Source: Calothrix sp. MO_192.B10
Lineage (GTDB): Bacteria; Cyanobacteriota; Cyanobacteriia; Cyanobacteriales; Nostocaceae
Length of the DNA stretch: 52,063 bases
Reading direction: 5' to 3'
NCBI GenBank assembly: GCA_030065055.1
Contig: JASJDS010000058.1
Coordinates: 1-52,063, forward strand
The notes beneath the pieces are model-generated. The model saw only the letters and a program-made list of their open reading frames with translations. It made no database searches and was not told where the DNA came from. A program made the translations under genes and the position numbers. This document shows, piece by piece, positions 18,212 to 28,642 of this stretch. Numbering within the stretch: the stretch's first letter is position 1; every line of letters starts with the position of its first letter.

Positions 18212-19097
18212 AAATTTCTGCCGCAGCACGTTCAATTAATCGTCGCGCCAAGGTTTGCGTACCCGTATGTTCATAATAATTAGTTGACATATCCAAAAAC
18301 GCCGCTACGTAATCTAACTTGTCATCAGCAATTTCTACAAATCCTTGTAAATGGCTTAACACCGTTTGCGGGTTTAAGCCCCTAGAAGCAACCAAATCAC
18401 CCATCCAGCCTTTCACTGAGTCAAAACTTTCACCAATAAAATTCAGTTTACTGCCGGAGTCAGATCCAGGTATGGCATCTTTCATGTTGTTGAAAGTAGA
18501 ATTTTGTTCTAATTCCTGGGGACTTGTCTGGCTAATTCGTGAGATAGCCTTGTCAATGAAATCGGGACCGAGGGGTATCAAACCATCAACGCAAACTAAA
18601 GCTACCATACGGATGAGGGACTCACCACTATATTCCCCTAAAGCACCGACAAAATCGCCGATACTATCCCCAGGAATACCGTTAATTTGGCAAAAAGCCA
18701 CCAATTCAGCCACTAATTTCAAGGTTAAATCAAAGGTTTGAGCTTTGTCTGGTTTGGGGGTTACTTTGTTTAAAAAACCCAAAAGAGGGACTGCTTCCCC
18801 AACCCTATTTGCCAAAGCAGCTGCCGCCAGAGCCTTATCTGTACTGTCCACAGTCTGGTATAACCACATAGCTCTCTGGTATCCCTGGGAACGGTCATTA
18901 TACAGATAAATAGCACGTTCACCAATTTCTTGAATTAAGTCATCATCGGTTTCCCCAGTGACGTGTTTAATGGTATTGACAAAACCAACTATATTTTCCC
19001 ACTCACCAGGAGCGACAAAATCCAAAGCGTTCAGCATGGAAACCGTTAAATTCTTAGTTGGTAGTTCATCTACTAATTCAAAAATTGCTTTACTCAC
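18210..19097 (-). CDS. Unknown helical cytoplasmic protein
   Basis: 295 aa; not recognised. No signal peptide or membrane helix. Mostly helical by residue pattern, rich in Asp/Glu, with motifs LTVSMLNALDFVAPGEW near the N-terminus and NYYEHTGTQTLARRLIERA near the C-terminus. A Ser/Gly-rich linker (about 205-225, PGSDSGSKLN) divides it. It lies 47 bp upstream of nothing but downstream of the lipoprotein gene on the same strand, so both may form an operon. Length and codon pattern support a real gene. Confidence 0.75.
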   Translation of the reverse strand: MSKAIFELVDELPTKNLTVSMLNALDFVAPGEWENIVGFVNTIKHVTGETDDDLIQEIGERAIYLYNDRSQGYQRAMWLYQTVDSTDKALAAAALANRVGEAVPLLGFLNKVTPKPDKAQTFDLTLKLVAELVAFCQINGIPGDSIGDFVGALGEYSGESLIRMVALVCVDGLIPLGPDFIDKAISRISQTSPQELEQNSTFNNMKDAIPGSDSGSKLNFIGESFDSVKGWMGDLVASRGLNPQTVLSHLQGFVEIADDKLDYVAAFLDMSTNYYEHTGTQTLARRLIERAAAEI

Positions 19098-19144
19098 AAT
19101 AATCTCCTGATTTTATGATCTACTTATTAGTTATTGGCGATCGC

Positions 19145-19657
19145 TTATTTGAGCCGCTCTAAACGACTCAGATTAAACTTTTGTATCCAATCTTGGCGAT
19201 CGCTTGCTGTAAATGATGCAGAACGGGAAGCAACCTTAACCTGGTAGCGGTTGTTGACTAAAATTGCGGTTTGAGTATTACCAATCTCCCTGGCTGGATA
19301 ACCGGCAATTTTTGCAGTGCTATTAGAATACTTAGCGGCGGTAGATGGAGTACTGCTAGTATCGGAAATAGACAACACAGCCACTTCTTTACCATCTTTT
19401 TTCAGCTTGGCTTGGGAAAAACCTTTCTTTTCTTGAGTAAATACGCGCTGATAACCATCCGAGGATGATGGAAATAGTCTGTTAAATTCACTACCTTGAG
19501 TAGCTTTTTTAGAAACTGCTTGACCACTTCTTTGACGGCTACTTTCTTGTTGTACCTGGTCAAAACGCCCTGGTTCTTTAGGCGTACAAGCCGTAGTGAT
19601 TAGTAATATTGACAACAGTAAAGCAGCGAAAATCCTACGAGTGCGCGGGAAAACCAT
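19145..19657 (-). CDS. Small lipoprotein
   Basis: 170 aa. An N-terminal basic segment and hydrophobic core end in the lipobox ITTAC with Cys24 as the lipidation site, so the mature protein is anchored in the outer leaflet of the plasma membrane or in the outer membrane. The rest is polar, Ser/Lys-rich and ends SRLERLK; a folded part (about 75-165) has no recognised domain. Read towards the 295-aa gene with 47 bp between, consistent with one transcript. Confidence 0.8.
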   Translation of the reverse strand: MVFPRTRRIFAALLLSILLITTACTPKEPGRFDQVQQESSRQRSGQAVSKKATQGSEFNRLFPSSSDGYQRVFTQEKKGFSQAKLKKDGKEVAVLSISDTSSTPSTAAKYSNSTAKIAGYPAREIGNTQTAILVNNRYQVKVASRSASFTASDRQDWIQKFNLSRLERLK

Positions 19658-19942
19658 ATTTTTCTCCTATCTATGCTTAACCAAATCCAGAAAAAAATTT
19701 ATCTTGCGACCTTCATGGAAATTATCAGGTTTGTCCAGTCTTCTAATGGGAAAATTTACTTTTCGATCGCATTTAGTTTGTCAAAATACACATTGTTTGA
19801 GAGGCTCAATACTCCCATCTCAGGCAAAGATTACTAATGAAAAAACCACTCCAGGCGCAGAGAACACAGAAGATAGAGAGATTTAGGAGATAGGTAATTT
19901 TATACCACCTAAGGGAGTAAAAAGGTTAACTCCCTATTATCC

Positions 19943-20587
19943 TCAATCTCGTTCTGCGACTACTGCATAAAATGGATCTCCTCCTCCCATACCCAATAAC
20001 TGTAAGAAATTAGGTACAGAAGACTGGCGAGCGATAATTTCTGGTGTGCTAAATCCTGCTACGGATTCAAAATAGCCTTTGACTAATTGAACTCTAGTAT
20101 TTTCCGAACCATCCCGCCATACTTGGATGGCTTTTTGATAAAACATCCGATTAGAAAAACTGACAATCGCCACTCCACCAGGCTTAAGGATGCGGTAAAT
20201 TTCTGCAAATATTGCCTCTGGATACTGTAAATATTGTACCGAAACACAATTGAGGACAGCATCAAATTCTCCATCAGGTAAAGGTAATTTGGGGTTAGCA
20301 TTCAGGTTTTGGACAAAATAGCGATCTAATCGGGGATTGCGTGCTAATTCTGATTGATTCAGTCCGTGTCCTTCCACATGAGCAAACTCTATATCTTCTG
20401 GTAGATGAGATACCCAACTACTCATCATGTCAAAAATGCGCGTGTTTGCTTGTAAGCGTAAGCGATATAAATTTGTTAGCTGTTGAATAAATCCCTCATC
20501 TACATGGGTAACAAAGCGGGGATAATCATAAAACAGTTTATCGTCGGTATCATCTAGTTTGGTGCGTTGATTTGGCTTTAGCAGCAT
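19943..20587 (-). CDS. SAM-dependent methyltransferase (class I)
   Basis: 214 aa from ATG at 20587 (MLLKPNQRTKLDDTDD); a start at 20617 would add ten residues of unlikely sequence. The region DGEFDAVLNCVSVQYLQYPE (post-motif II) and RILKPGGVAIVSFSNRMF (motif III-like) place it in the class I fold, like the Methyltransf_11 group. The glycine-rich motif I is poorly conserved: the equivalent segment reads FAHVEGHGLNQSELA. The substrate is unknown. Confidence 0.75.
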   Translation of the reverse strand: MLLKPNQRTKLDDTDDKLFYDYPRFVTHVDEGFIQQLTNLYRLRLQANTRIFDMMSSWVSHLPEDIEFAHVEGHGLNQSELARNPRLDRYFVQNLNANPKLPLPDGEFDAVLNCVSVQYLQYPEAIFAEIYRILKPGGVAIVSFSNRMFYQKAIQVWRDGSENTRVQLVKGYFESVAGFSTPEIIARQSSVPNFLQLLGMGGGDPFYAVVAERD

Positions 20588-21176
20588 AAAACCCCAGTGA
20601 AGAAAAGTTTTACTCAAAATCCCTTACATTTAATGTGGTATCAGACTCCAAAAGCGGATATACCACCCTACATATTGTAGAACGCACCATACAGTTTCAT
20701 TTAATTAGGACTTATACCGTTTCTGTATGAAGATGCAATTTATATTGATTGTAGAGACGTAGCATTGCTACGTCACCGAACAAGAATCTATTTGTCGCAC
20801 TCTTTTTTGAAATTGGTATTACCTAAACATCCAGTTAATATTATTGATCTGGGTGAAAAACGGGGATAATACTTAAGTTTTATACACACCAACATAGTAA
20901 AAATTTTTCCGAAATATTTTCACTTGCTAGGAAAAGTTCCACTTGGACTAAAATTGAAAAAATAAGTAAATTATCCCGACCTTAGGGAATTTTAGGTAAC
21001 ATCAAAAATTATTAATTTATTCAGATTTTACCCAGTCTCAAAAATAGGTAATCACCTCCTCTGATTTGATTAAGGTTGCCACCATAAATAAGAATAAATA
21101 GGCTGGCAAACATCTCAGAAATACTTAGTTTAGATAGAATAGTTTTATTAGTCCCTTGATTATCTTATAAACTGAG
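20588..21176. other. Gap with a dispersed hairpin
   Basis: The only clear structure is the hairpin GACGTAGCA/TGCTACGTC (20756-20774), a common cyanobacterial repeat type. It lies between divergent genes and must contain the promoters of the methyltransferase and the Uma2 gene; I could not place them. Confidence 0.5.
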
Positions 21177-21761
21177 ATGATATTGAGCCACAACGAATAC
21201 TATATATCACCACAAGAATACTTAGAAACAGAAAAATTAAGTATTATCAAACATGAATATATTGACGGTCAAGTATATCAAATTTCTAGTACTAGAAGTG
21301 ATGCCCACGTTACCATCGCTTTGAATTTAGCTGCATTACTACTAACCCAATTACGGCGAAAAAGTTATCGGGTTTACATGGCAGATATGAAAGCACAAAT
21401 AGAATCTATTAATCGCTATTTTTATCCTGATATAATAGTAACTGGAGATGCAAGGGATAAAGAGTATAAATACTTTAAACGCTATCCTTGTTTGATAGTA
21501 GAAGTACTTTCTGATATGACAGAAGCTTACGATCGCGGTAAGAAATTTGCTGATTATAGGCAGTTAAAAACTCTCAAAGAATATGTCTTAATTTCTCAAG
21601 ATGTAATGAGTGTAGATTGTTTTCGTCGCAATGAAAAAGGACGTTGGGAACTTTTTCCTTATGTTAGGGGAGATAAAGTTGATTTTGCTAGTGTTGACGT
21701 GCGTTTTGATATTGCAGATATCTACGAAGATGTGGACTTGATTGTTGATAGTACGCCTTAA
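21177..21761 (+). CDS. Uma2 family (DUF820) endonuclease-like protein
   Basis: 194 aa. Family marks: YLETEKLSIIKHEYIDGQVY near the N-terminus, YFYPDIIVTGD (PD-(D/E)XK-like Asp), LIVEVLSDMTEAYDRGKKFADYRQL with the Glu and Lys of the nuclease core. Uma2 proteins are greatly expanded in cyanobacteria and their role is not established. It stands alone. The ATG at 21177 starts it. Confidence 0.85.
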   Translation: MILSHNEYYISPQEYLETEKLSIIKHEYIDGQVYQISSTRSDAHVTIALNLAALLLTQLRRKSYRVYMADMKAQIESINRYFYPDIIVTGDARDKEYKYFKRYPCLIVEVLSDMTEAYDRGKKFADYRQLKTLKEYVLISQDVMSVDCFRRNEKGRWELFPYVRGDKVDFASVDVRFDIADIYEDVDLIVDSTP

Positions 21762-21802
21762 ATAACAGTTTAACAGTTAACAGTTAACAGTTATCAGTTA
21801 TC
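21762..21802. repeat. Heptamer tandem repeat (TTAACAG)
   Basis: Four to five degenerate units immediately after the stop codon of the Uma2 gene. Confidence 0.75.
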
Positions 21803-21957
21803 ACTTGCCAGCCCACGAAAATACCTCTTCCCTTCTGCCTATCCTTTTAAGGAGGGGATAAAATCTGACTCCCTCCGACTTTAGTCCGGCATTTTCAGTG
21901 GTATCCTAAATAAAGTTGGTGATGCTAATACAGGATGAAAAACTCCAAAAACAAAAC

Positions 21958-22137
21958 GTGTTAGCAGAACTGGGAAACCCAAAAGTAGCCGTACAGCCTA
22001 GAAATAGGTCAAGGCGGGTAGGACTGCTTGAACCAGTCAAAGCCCCATAGGGCAGAACAAGGTTACGCAGTGGTCTAGAAGACTACGTAGTAACATCAGT
22101 TCAGAATCCTGGTTTTTTCAAAGCCAGGAGAGTTCAA
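21958..22137 (+). mobile_element. Remnant of an IS200/IS605-type right end upstream of rimP
   Basis: A frame at 21958-22050 reads VLAELGNPKVAVQPRNRSRR and on to a TAG, which looks like a basic TnpB C-terminus. It is followed by structured sequence and then AGAATCCTGG (22103-22112), a hairpin, and CCAGGAGAGTTCAA, the pattern of IS200/IS605 right ends (AGAATC-hairpin-GGAGAGT-TCAA). The rest of the tnpB is gone. What remains corresponds to the region that makes the omega (guide) RNA in intact elements. Confidence 0.5.
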
Positions 22138-22186
22138 CTTCTCGCTCTAGAAAAAATGCGCTACACTCATCTTAGAGGCGAATCAA

Positions 22187-22256
22187 CGACGGTTCGTCGA
22201 AAGACTTCTTGGAAGATATTCTTATCGCAGGAAGTGGGTCAACGCCCACTTTTTTT
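22187..22256 (+). promoter_or_regulatory. rimP leader with intrinsic-terminator hairpin
   Basis: A hairpin CGACG/CGTCG (22187-22199) and then AAGTGGG/CCCACTT (22232-22238 with 22245-22251) followed by a T-run to 22256, only 14 bases before the rimP ATG. A terminator directly in front of a start codon, with upstream stems, fits an attenuator controlling the whole rimP-nusA-infB operon. Confidence 0.55.
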
Positions 22257-22270
22257 GTTGGAATTTTTGC

Positions 22271-22732
22271 ATGACTCATCCCTTAGTACCAAAAATTATT
22301 GATTTAGCAAAACCAGTGGCACAAGAGCTGGGATTGGAATTAGTTGGCGTGGTTTTTCATACCAACCAAAGTCCACCCACATTACGGGTAGATATCCGTA
22401 ATCCAAACCAAGACACTGGTTTAGATGATTGCGAGCGCATGAGTCGTGCCTTAGAAGCCTGCTTAGATAAGGCGGAGATCATTCCAGATGCCTACACCTT
22501 AGAAATATCTAGTCCTGGTGTTTCTAGACAATTGACAACAGATCGGGAATTCATTTCCTTCAAAGGATTTCCTGTGATTATCTCTACTTCTCCAGCCTAC
22601 GAAGGACAACAAGAGTGGAGAGGTAATTTGATTCGTCGGGATGAAACAGCAGTTTATTTAAATAAAAAAGGTCGTACAGTTGCCATTTCTCGCCCCCTGA
22701 TTACCCAGGTGCTGCTAGATGAAAGTAGCTAA
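22271..22732 (+). CDS. rimP: Ribosome maturation factor RimP
   Basis: 153 aa, needed for the assembly of the 30S subunit. The family pattern is clear: [40 protein letters not shown], and the central [12 protein letters not shown] with the second domain [10 protein letters not shown]. First gene of the conserved rimP-nusA-ylxR-infB string; 306 bp separate it from nusA. ATG at 22271. Confidence 0.93.
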   Translation: MTHPLVPKIIDLAKPVAQELGLELVGVVFHTNQSPPTLRVDIRNPNQDTGLDDCERMSRALEACLDKAEIIPDAYTLEISSPGVSRQLTTDREFISFKGFPVIISTSPAYEGQQEWRGNLIRRDETAVYLNKKGRTVAISRPLITQVLLDESS

Positions 22733-23038
22733 TCGATTTTCAAGTTGACAGCCATTGGCTGTATCCATGCATAGCTCTGCTGATGGATGGCACAGATAAA
22801 TGCCTGGGGGAAGAACGATTTACACAGAATTTCCCTTCTATGTATGTCTTCCCCTAGGAAAACGAAGTGAGTGATTTGGCAACTACTGGCTAGAGGGATA
22901 TTCTGCCCTCTTGGTGGTATGGGTCACCAAAAGGGTTATTTATTAATGATTTTGGGTTGTGGATGGAAATCTCCAAGCAAGCCAAGCCAATCATCAAAAA
23001 TACCTGGATGCTTATGTTAAAATTTAAGGAGATTGCTT
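22733..23038 (+). promoter_or_regulatory. rimP-nusA spacer with strong hairpins
   Basis: A 12-bp stem CCTGGGGGAAGA (22803-22814) with 22847-22858 and the stem AGAGGG/CCCTCT (22892-22911) lie in the spacer. The nusA ribosome site AAGGAG is at 23026-23031. No ORF. Confidence 0.5.
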
Positions 23039-24478
23039 ATGTCAATGGTAAGTTTACCTGGATTAAAAGAACTAATTGAAAGTATCAGTCGCGAGCGAAA
23101 CTTACCTCGCCTTGCAGTGCAATCAGCAATTAGAGAAGCCTTACTCAAGGGTTACGAGCGTTACCGTCGAGCTCAAAATTTAGAAGAGCGTCAACAATTT
23201 GATGAAGATTATTTTGATAATTTTGAGGTAGAACTGGATATTGAAGAAGAAGGTTTTCGCGTTCTTTCTACCAAAACAATTATTGAGGAAGTTGACAACA
23301 CAGACCATCAAATTGCCCTCAAGGAAGTACAAGAAGTAGCCCCAGAAGCTCAATTAGGTGATTCTGTAGTTTTGGATGTGACTCCAGATCAAAAAGATTT
23401 TGGTCGCATGGCGGCAATGCAAACCAAACAGGTTTTAGCCCAAAAACTGCGGGATCAGCAGCGACAGATGGTACAGGAAGAGTTTCAAGACTTGGAAGGT
23501 ACGGTGTTGCAAGCCAGGGTATTGCGCTTTGAAAGACAATCTGTGATTCTGGCAGTTAGCAGTAGTTTTGGTCAGCCAGAAGTAGAAGCTGAATTGCCTA
23601 AACGGGAGCAACTTCCCAACGATAATTATCGGGCAAATGCCACATTTAAAGTTTACTTGAAAAAAGTTTCCCAAGGTCAGCAAAGAGGACCACAGCTGGT
23701 GGTTTCCAGAGCAGATGCGGGATTAGTGGTTTATTTATTTGCCAATGAAGTCCCAGAAATTGAGGATGAAGTTGTTAGAATTGTAGCTGTAGCCAGGGAA
23801 GCCAATCCCCCTTCCCGTTATGTGGGGCCCCGGACTAAAATTGCTGTTGATACCCTAGATCGCGATGTAGACCCTGTGGGTGCTTGTATTGGAGCGCGGG
23901 GATCGCGGATTCAGGTAGTGGTAAATGAACTACGAGGGGAAAAAATCGATGTCATTCGTTGGTCTCCAGATCCCGCAACCTACATTGCCAATGCTTTAAG
24001 TCCAGCCAGGGTTGATGAAGTACGTCTAATGGATCCAGAAACTAGGCAAACCCATGTATTGGTAGCTGAAGATCAACTCAGTCTTGCGATTGGCAAAGAA
24101 GGACAAAATGTCCGTTTGGCAGCTCGGCTTACAGGCTGGAAAATTGACATCAAAGATAAAGCCAAATATGACTACCCTGGAGAGGATGAAAAATTTGCAG
24201 CAGCCAGAGCCCAACATCAAGCAGAACAGGAAGAACTCGAACGTTTAGAAGCAGAAGCAGCAGCAGAAGCAGAAGCAGCAGCAGAACAAGCAGTGGCAGA
24301 AGCTACAGGGGAAGCAACAGCAGAAACGGCAGAGCAATCACCGGCAGAAGTTGCAACAGCAACGTTAGAACCCCAGGAAGATACAATGAAAATACAGGAG
24401 GAAAATGAAGATACAATGCTGGAAGAACTGTCACAGTCAGATAACTTTGACAGAACTGAAGCAGGCAATGCAGAGTAA
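23039..24478 (+). CDS. nusA: Transcription termination/antitermination factor NusA
   Basis: 479 aa from ATG 23039, which has AAGGAG seven bases upstream; a TTG at 23033 would sit too close to it. Order: N-terminal RNA-polymerase-binding domain (about 1-130), S1 domain (about 135-205, [12 protein letters not shown]), two KH domains ([21 protein letters not shown] region and [23 protein letters not shown]). The C-terminal tail (about 375-479) is Glu/Ala-rich and acidic, and lacks the acidic repeats of enterobacterial NusA. Acts on paused RNA polymerase in the cytoplasm. Confidence 0.95.
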   Translation: MSMVSLPGLKELIESISRERNLPRLAVQSAIREALLKGYERYRRAQNLEERQQFDEDYFDNFEVELDIEEEGFRVLSTKTIIEEVDNTDHQIALKEVQEVAPEAQLGDSVVLDVTPDQKDFGRMAAMQTKQVLAQKLRDQQRQMVQEEFQDLEGTVLQARVLRFERQSVILAVSSSFGQPEVEAELPKREQLPNDNYRANATFKVYLKKVSQGQQRGPQLVVSRADAGLVVYLFANEVPEIEDEVVRIVAVAREANPPSRYVGPRTKIAVDTLDRDVDPVGACIGARGSRIQVVVNELRGEKIDVIRWSPDPATYIANALSPARVDEVRLMDPETRQTHVLVAEDQLSLAIGKEGQNVRLAARLTGWKIDIKDKAKYDYPGEDEKFAAARAQHQAEQEELERLEAEAAAEAEAAAEQAVAEATGEATAETAEQSPAEVATATLEPQEDTMKIQEENEDTMLEELSQSDNFDRTEAGNAE

Positions 24479-24543
24479 GTAAACATTTAATAGGAGGTTA
24501 TTTTTATCGCCAGCCTACTGTGATAAATACAGTATTGGGAGCA

Positions 24544-24834
24544 ATGAAAGCGAATTATCGTCGTTGTATTAGTTGTCGTAGAATAGGTATAAAGCAAGAG
24601 TTTTGGCGGATTGTCCGCGTCTTTCCGTCTGGACAGGTACAATTAGATGAGGGCATGGGGCGTTCTGCCTATATATGTCCGCAATCTGGTTGCTTATCTG
24701 CAGCTCAAAAAAAAAATCGACTAGGGCGATCGCTACATACATCAGTGCCAGAAACACTGTATAAAACATTGTGGCAACGCCTAAGCCAGAAGAATGATGA
24801 GCAATCATCATCAAATCAACCTGAATCAACCTGA
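24544..24834 (+). CDS. ylxR: YlxR family (DUF448) nucleic-acid-binding protein
   Basis: 96 aa from ATG at 24544 (MKANYRRCISCRRIG); a GTG at 24520 is possible but gives an odd N-terminus. The family signature RRCISCRR, FWRIVRVFPSG and GRSAYICPQSGCL with paired Cys is present, then KKNRLGRSL. YlxR is thought to bind RNA and to bind RNase P or polymerase components in some bacteria. It has kept the conserved place between nusA and infB. Confidence 0.85.
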   Translation: MKANYRRCISCRRIGIKQEFWRIVRVFPSGQVQLDEGMGRSAYICPQSGCLSAAQKKNRLGRSLHTSVPETLYKTLWQRLSQKNDEQSSSNQPEST

Positions 24835-25257
24835 AAAACTTGAGGTGCCGTAATCGACAGAGAAATTATGCTCAAATCCAAGCCATTGGAGTGCGATCGC
24901 CAACTCTGCAATTACTAGGGAAAATACCAAAATAGTAAAAGGGTGGCACAGACAGGAAAATGTCCAATACACACAGGGGAAAAGTAACACTCCTAAATAA
25001 AAACTTATTTAATGGAGTTGTGGAAGAGTCACAAAAATTAAAAATTACAAAATGGCGATTTGGTAGCGCCCGCGCGCAGTTTAGCATCAATCATCATCAC
25101 TGGTGGAGATGCCAGCAGTAAACCGAAACATCTCTCTTTCCTGATTGGAGGCACCGTCAAAATCAGTCACGGCAACCGAAAACAGTAATCATAGGATGGA
25201 GATGTCGCAACTGTGGGCAGCCATCCGCTAGAGCTGTAAGTAAAAGGGGAAGAGTGG
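24835..25257 (+). other. Leader of infB
   Basis: 423 bp between ylxR and infB with no ORF of note. The ribosome site AAAAGGGGAAGAG is just before infB. I see no clear hairpin. Confidence 0.45.
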
Positions 25258-28200
25258 ATGAACAACGGCAAAGTTAGAATTTACGAATTATCAAAGGAAT
25301 TAAATTTGGATAACAAAGAGCTATTAGCAATTTGCGACCAGCTCAACATTGCGGTCAAAAGCCATAGTAGTACAATTACAGAATCTGATGCAGAACGGAT
25401 CAGGGCAGCTGCAGAAAAATTAGCAGCAACCACAAATTTAGGCTCAAAAAGGTCTAATGCCTCACTTAGTTCTCACAGTCCAGCTGATGCACCTCACAAA
25501 CAACAAATTTTGGAAATCCGTAAGCCCAAAATTCAATTGAAAGATTCCACAACCCAAGCTCCAAAGGCTCCAGCAACTACTAATAAACAATTTTCATCTT
25601 CTGAAGTTTCTCATTCTTCTCCACCCCGACCTTTTGCTCCAGCAGCCCCATCCATGAAGCCAACGGCACCTACTCGACCCACATCCAAAGAACAGTCTCA
25701 GCATTCTCCGAAAACTACGGTGACAGACGAGGATAAGACTCTCAATCAGCAAAAAACAAAGCCAACCCCAGAAGCAGCCCCCGCCCCCAAAGCTAAATTG
25801 GAAAAACCTCAAAAACCCCATTTGGTTGCTCCCCCAAGTAGAGCAACTGCCCAAAAGCAAGCTAAGACTGGGCAAGGAAGTTTGAGCGAACGTCCAATTC
25901 TCAAACGCGATCGAGGTAAACCAAAAGCCAAATCAGGTGCAGCCACCGGCGATGGAGCGGCAACACCATCACCAAAATCAGCACGTCCCACCCCATCGGT
26001 AAAACCGGAACAAAAAGGCGCGAAATCTGGGGGAGATACACCCAAAACCAGAACTCCACGTTCTGCACCGCCACATATAGCAGCATCTGCTCCGGTTGCG
26101 ACTCCACCCAAACCAATCTCTGTGAAACCAGAAGAGATAGAAGATGTAGATGACGAAGATATGGATACAGATGTCGCAGTCATCGAACTTAAAAGACCAA
26201 CTCCACCCCGCCTGCCAAAACTTGGGAAAAAGCGGCACAAGGAAGAGGAAGTTGATGAAGTTAAAGAATCTGGTAAGCCTGGTAAGGGCGGAGTTAAAGG
26301 CAAACGGGTTAAACCCATAGTTGAGGATGATTTCGAGGAAGATCTCCTGGATGAAGATGAGGAACTAGATGGTGATGATACAGTACAGGTAAGCAGTGCC
26401 ATCGTTAGACCTCCCAAACCTAAAACTGCTAAATCAAGCCAGCCTGCAACTACCAAAACCCATGCTGCTCCAGTCACTAGAGGTAAAAAGCCAAGTTTCT
26501 CTCGGGAAGCCAAACATCGCCGAGAAGTAGAACCAAAACGAGAGCGTCCCACAAAACTAGTGGTTACCAGCACCATGACGGTGCAAGAACTTGCCGATGC
26601 CTTGGCGGTTGCGGATACAGAAATTGTGAAAATTCTGTTCATTAAAGGCATGGCGGTGAGTATTACCCAAAATCTGGACATCCCCACCATTACTCTGGTA
26701 GCCCAAGAACTGGGTATTGAAATTGAAACTCAAGAACCAGAGGCAGAGGCGCGTAAGGTAACTGAGATGCTCGATGTGGAAGATTTGGAAAATCTCCAGC
26801 GTCGTCCTCCAGTTGTCACCATTATGGGTCACGTAGACCACGGTAAAACAACTCTACTGGACTCCATTCGCAAGACTAAGGTAGCTGCCGGAGAAGCAGG
26901 GGGAATTACCCAACATATTGGTGCTTACCATGTGGACATCGAACATGGTGACAAGATCCAGCAAATTGTGTTCTTAGATACCCCAGGTCACGAAGCCTTC
27001 ACCGCCATGCGAGCTAGGGGAGCAAGGGTAACAGACATTGCTATCCTGGTAGTAGCTGCTGACGATGGTGTGCGACCCCAAACCATTGAGGCAATTAGCC
27101 ATGCCCAAGCCGCCGGAGTTCCCATTGTAGTTGCCATCAACAAAATTGATAAGGAAGGGGCACAACCAGACCGGGTTAAGCAAGAATTGACCCAGTATGG
27201 TTTAACTCCAGAAGAATGGGGCGGCGACACAATTATGGTTCCCGTAAGTGCTATCCAGGGCGAAAATTTGGATACCCTTTTGGAAATGTTGATATTGGTA
27301 GCAGAAGTAGAAGAACTTTCTGCTAACCCCAACCGTTCCGCCAAAGGTACTGTAATTGAAGCCCATTTGGATAAAGCCAAGGGCGCAGTTGCTACCCTAT
27401 TAATCCAAAATGGAAGTTTGAGGGTAGGGGATCTATTAGTAGCCGGACCTGTATTTGGTAAAGTTCGAGCGATGGTAGACGATCGCGGTGCTAGGGTAGA
27501 AGCAGCTTATCCCTCCTTTGCTGTAGAGGTTTTAGGTCTGAGTGATGTCCCCGCAGCCGGTGATGAGTTTGATGTCTTCCAAAACGAGAAAGAAGCCCGG
27601 TCATTGGCGGCAGAACGTACAGAGAAGCAGAGGTTATCTCGCCTACTACAAGGGGGACGGGTCAGCCTCACCAGCATTTCCACACAGGCGCAAGAAGGTG
27701 AGTTGAAGGAACTTAACTTAATCCTGAAGGCAGATGTGCAAGGTTCTATCGAAGCCATCGTGGGTTCCCTGAAGCAAATTCCCCAAAATGAAGTGCAAAT
27801 CCGTCTATTACTGGCATCTGCTGGAGAAATTACCCAGACAGATATTGACCTAGCCGCGGCCAGTGGAGCAGTGATTATTGGCTTCAACACTACCTATGCC
27901 AGTGGTGCGCGACACGCAGCCGATGAAGCTGGGGTAGATGTGCGGGAGTATAACATCATTTACAAGCTTCTAGAAGATATCCAAGGTGCTTTGGAAGGTC
28001 TACTAGAACCAGAATTGGTAGAAGAACCTTTAGGTCAAGCCGAAGTTCGGGCTGTGTTTGCAGTTGGTAAAGGAGCTGTGGCTGGTTGCTACGTGCAGTC
28101 TGGCAAGTTACTCCGTAATTGCAAAGTCCGAGTGGTTCGTGGTGGTAAGGTGATTTGTGAAAGCGCCCTTGATTCCCTCAAACGGATGAAAGATGACGTG

Positions 28201-28326
28201 AAGGAAGTCAATTCTGGCTACGAATGTGGTGTTGGCATTGATAAATACACCAACTGGGAAGAAGGTGATATTATCGAAGCCTTCCAGATGGTGACTAAAC
28301 GCCGTACTCTTTCTATGGCGCATTGA
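25258..28326 (+). CDS. infB: Translation initiation factor IF-2
   Basis: 1022 aa GTPase that brings fMet-tRNA to the 30S subunit. The first 50 residues are an IF2-N domain ([26 protein letters not shown]). Residues about 60-420 are low-complexity, rich in Pro/Ala/Lys/Glu, as in other cyanobacteria. A second IF2-N-like domain ([22 protein letters not shown]) precedes the G domain with GHVDHGKT (524-531), [12 protein letters not shown] and the C-terminal domains. Length is at the upper end for bacteria, due to the linker. Last gene of the rimP string. Confidence 0.96.
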   Translation: MNNGKVRIYELSKELNLDNKELLAICDQLNIAVKSHSSTITESDAERIRAAAEKLAATTNLGSKRSNASLSSHSPADAPHKQQILEIRKPKIQLKDSTTQAPKAPATTNKQFSSSEVSHSSPPRPFAPAAPSMKPTAPTRPTSKEQSQHSPKTTVTDEDKTLNQQKTKPTPEAAPAPKAKLEKPQKPHLVAPPSRATAQKQAKTGQGSLSERPILKRDRGKPKAKSGAATGDGAATPSPKSARPTPSVKPEQKGAKSGGDTPKTRTPRSAPPHIAASAPVATPPKPISVKPEEIEDVDDEDMDTDVAVIELKRPTPPRLPKLGKKRHKEEEVDEVKESGKPGKGGVKGKRVKPIVEDDFEEDLLDEDEELDGDDTVQVSSAIVRPPKPKTAKSSQPATTKTHAAPVTRGKKPSFSREAKHRREVEPKRERPTKLVVTSTMTVQELADALAVADTEIVKILFIKGMAVSITQNLDIPTITLVAQELGIEIETQEPEAEARKVTEMLDVEDLENLQRRPPVVTIMGHVDHGKTTLLDSIRKTKVAAGEAGGITQHIGAYHVDIEHGDKIQQIVFLDTPGHEAFTAMRARGARVTDIAILVVAADDGVRPQTIEAISHAQAAGVPIVVAINKIDKEGAQPDRVKQELTQYGLTPEEWGGDTIMVPVSAIQGENLDTLLEMLILVAEVEELSANPNRSAKGTVIEAHLDKAKGAVATLLIQNGSLRVGDLLVAGPVFGKVRAMVDDRGARVEAAYPSFAVEVLGLSDVPAAGDEFDVFQNEKEARSLAAERTEKQRLSRLLQGGRVSLTSISTQAQEGELKELNLILKADVQGSIEAIVGSLKQIPQNEVQIRLLLASAGEITQTDIDLAAASGAVIIGFNTTYASGARHAADEAGVDVREYNIIYKLLEDIQGALEGLLEPELVEEPLGQAEVRAVFAVGKGAVAGCYVQSGKLLRNCKVRVVRGGKVICESALDSLKRMKDDVKEVNSGYECGVGIDKYTNWEEGDIIEAFQMVTKRRTLSMAH

Positions 28327-28642
28327 CCTATTCCCCTATTAAAACTAGGGGGTTCTCAAAAGGATGTTACGAGGCAGGATGAATCCTTGCCTCTCTACCT
28401 TTCTTCCTGCTTCTTGGACTCTTAATTATGGTCTGCTGAATAGCTTTAAAACCCTGATATTGTAAGTGCCTCAGGCTATTGTTGTCGAAAAAAGTGCAAT
28501 CCAATAGGGGCATGAGGCTTAAAAACCTTGCATTTATAATTTTTTCTGGTAACAAGAATAGAAAAAATGGGGATGAAACTTTTGCCTGTTCCCCATTAAG
28601 AGTTCCCTACCCTCGCTAAAAGAATTTTACAGTAAGCCCTAC
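28327..28642. other. Convergent gap infB/uspA with hairpin
   Basis: CCCCTA/TAGGGG (28333-28338 with 28346-28351) follows the infB stop by seven bases; it may act as its terminator though the T-run is missing. No gene seen. Confidence 0.45.

Noticed and set aside
24520-24543. GTG start of ylxR at 24520
   Set aside because: Gives an N-terminus unlike the family; ATG at 24544 leads directly into the conserved RRCISCRR motif.
25809-26690. 293-aa minus-strand ORF inside infB
   Set aside because: Antisense shadow of the low-complexity linker of IF-2 (Ser/Thr/Gly-rich because the sense strand is Lys/Pro/Glu-rich).
28367-28555. 62-aa minus-strand ORF between infB and uspA
   Set aside because: No ribosome site and no recognisable pattern; contains part of the infB 3' region.
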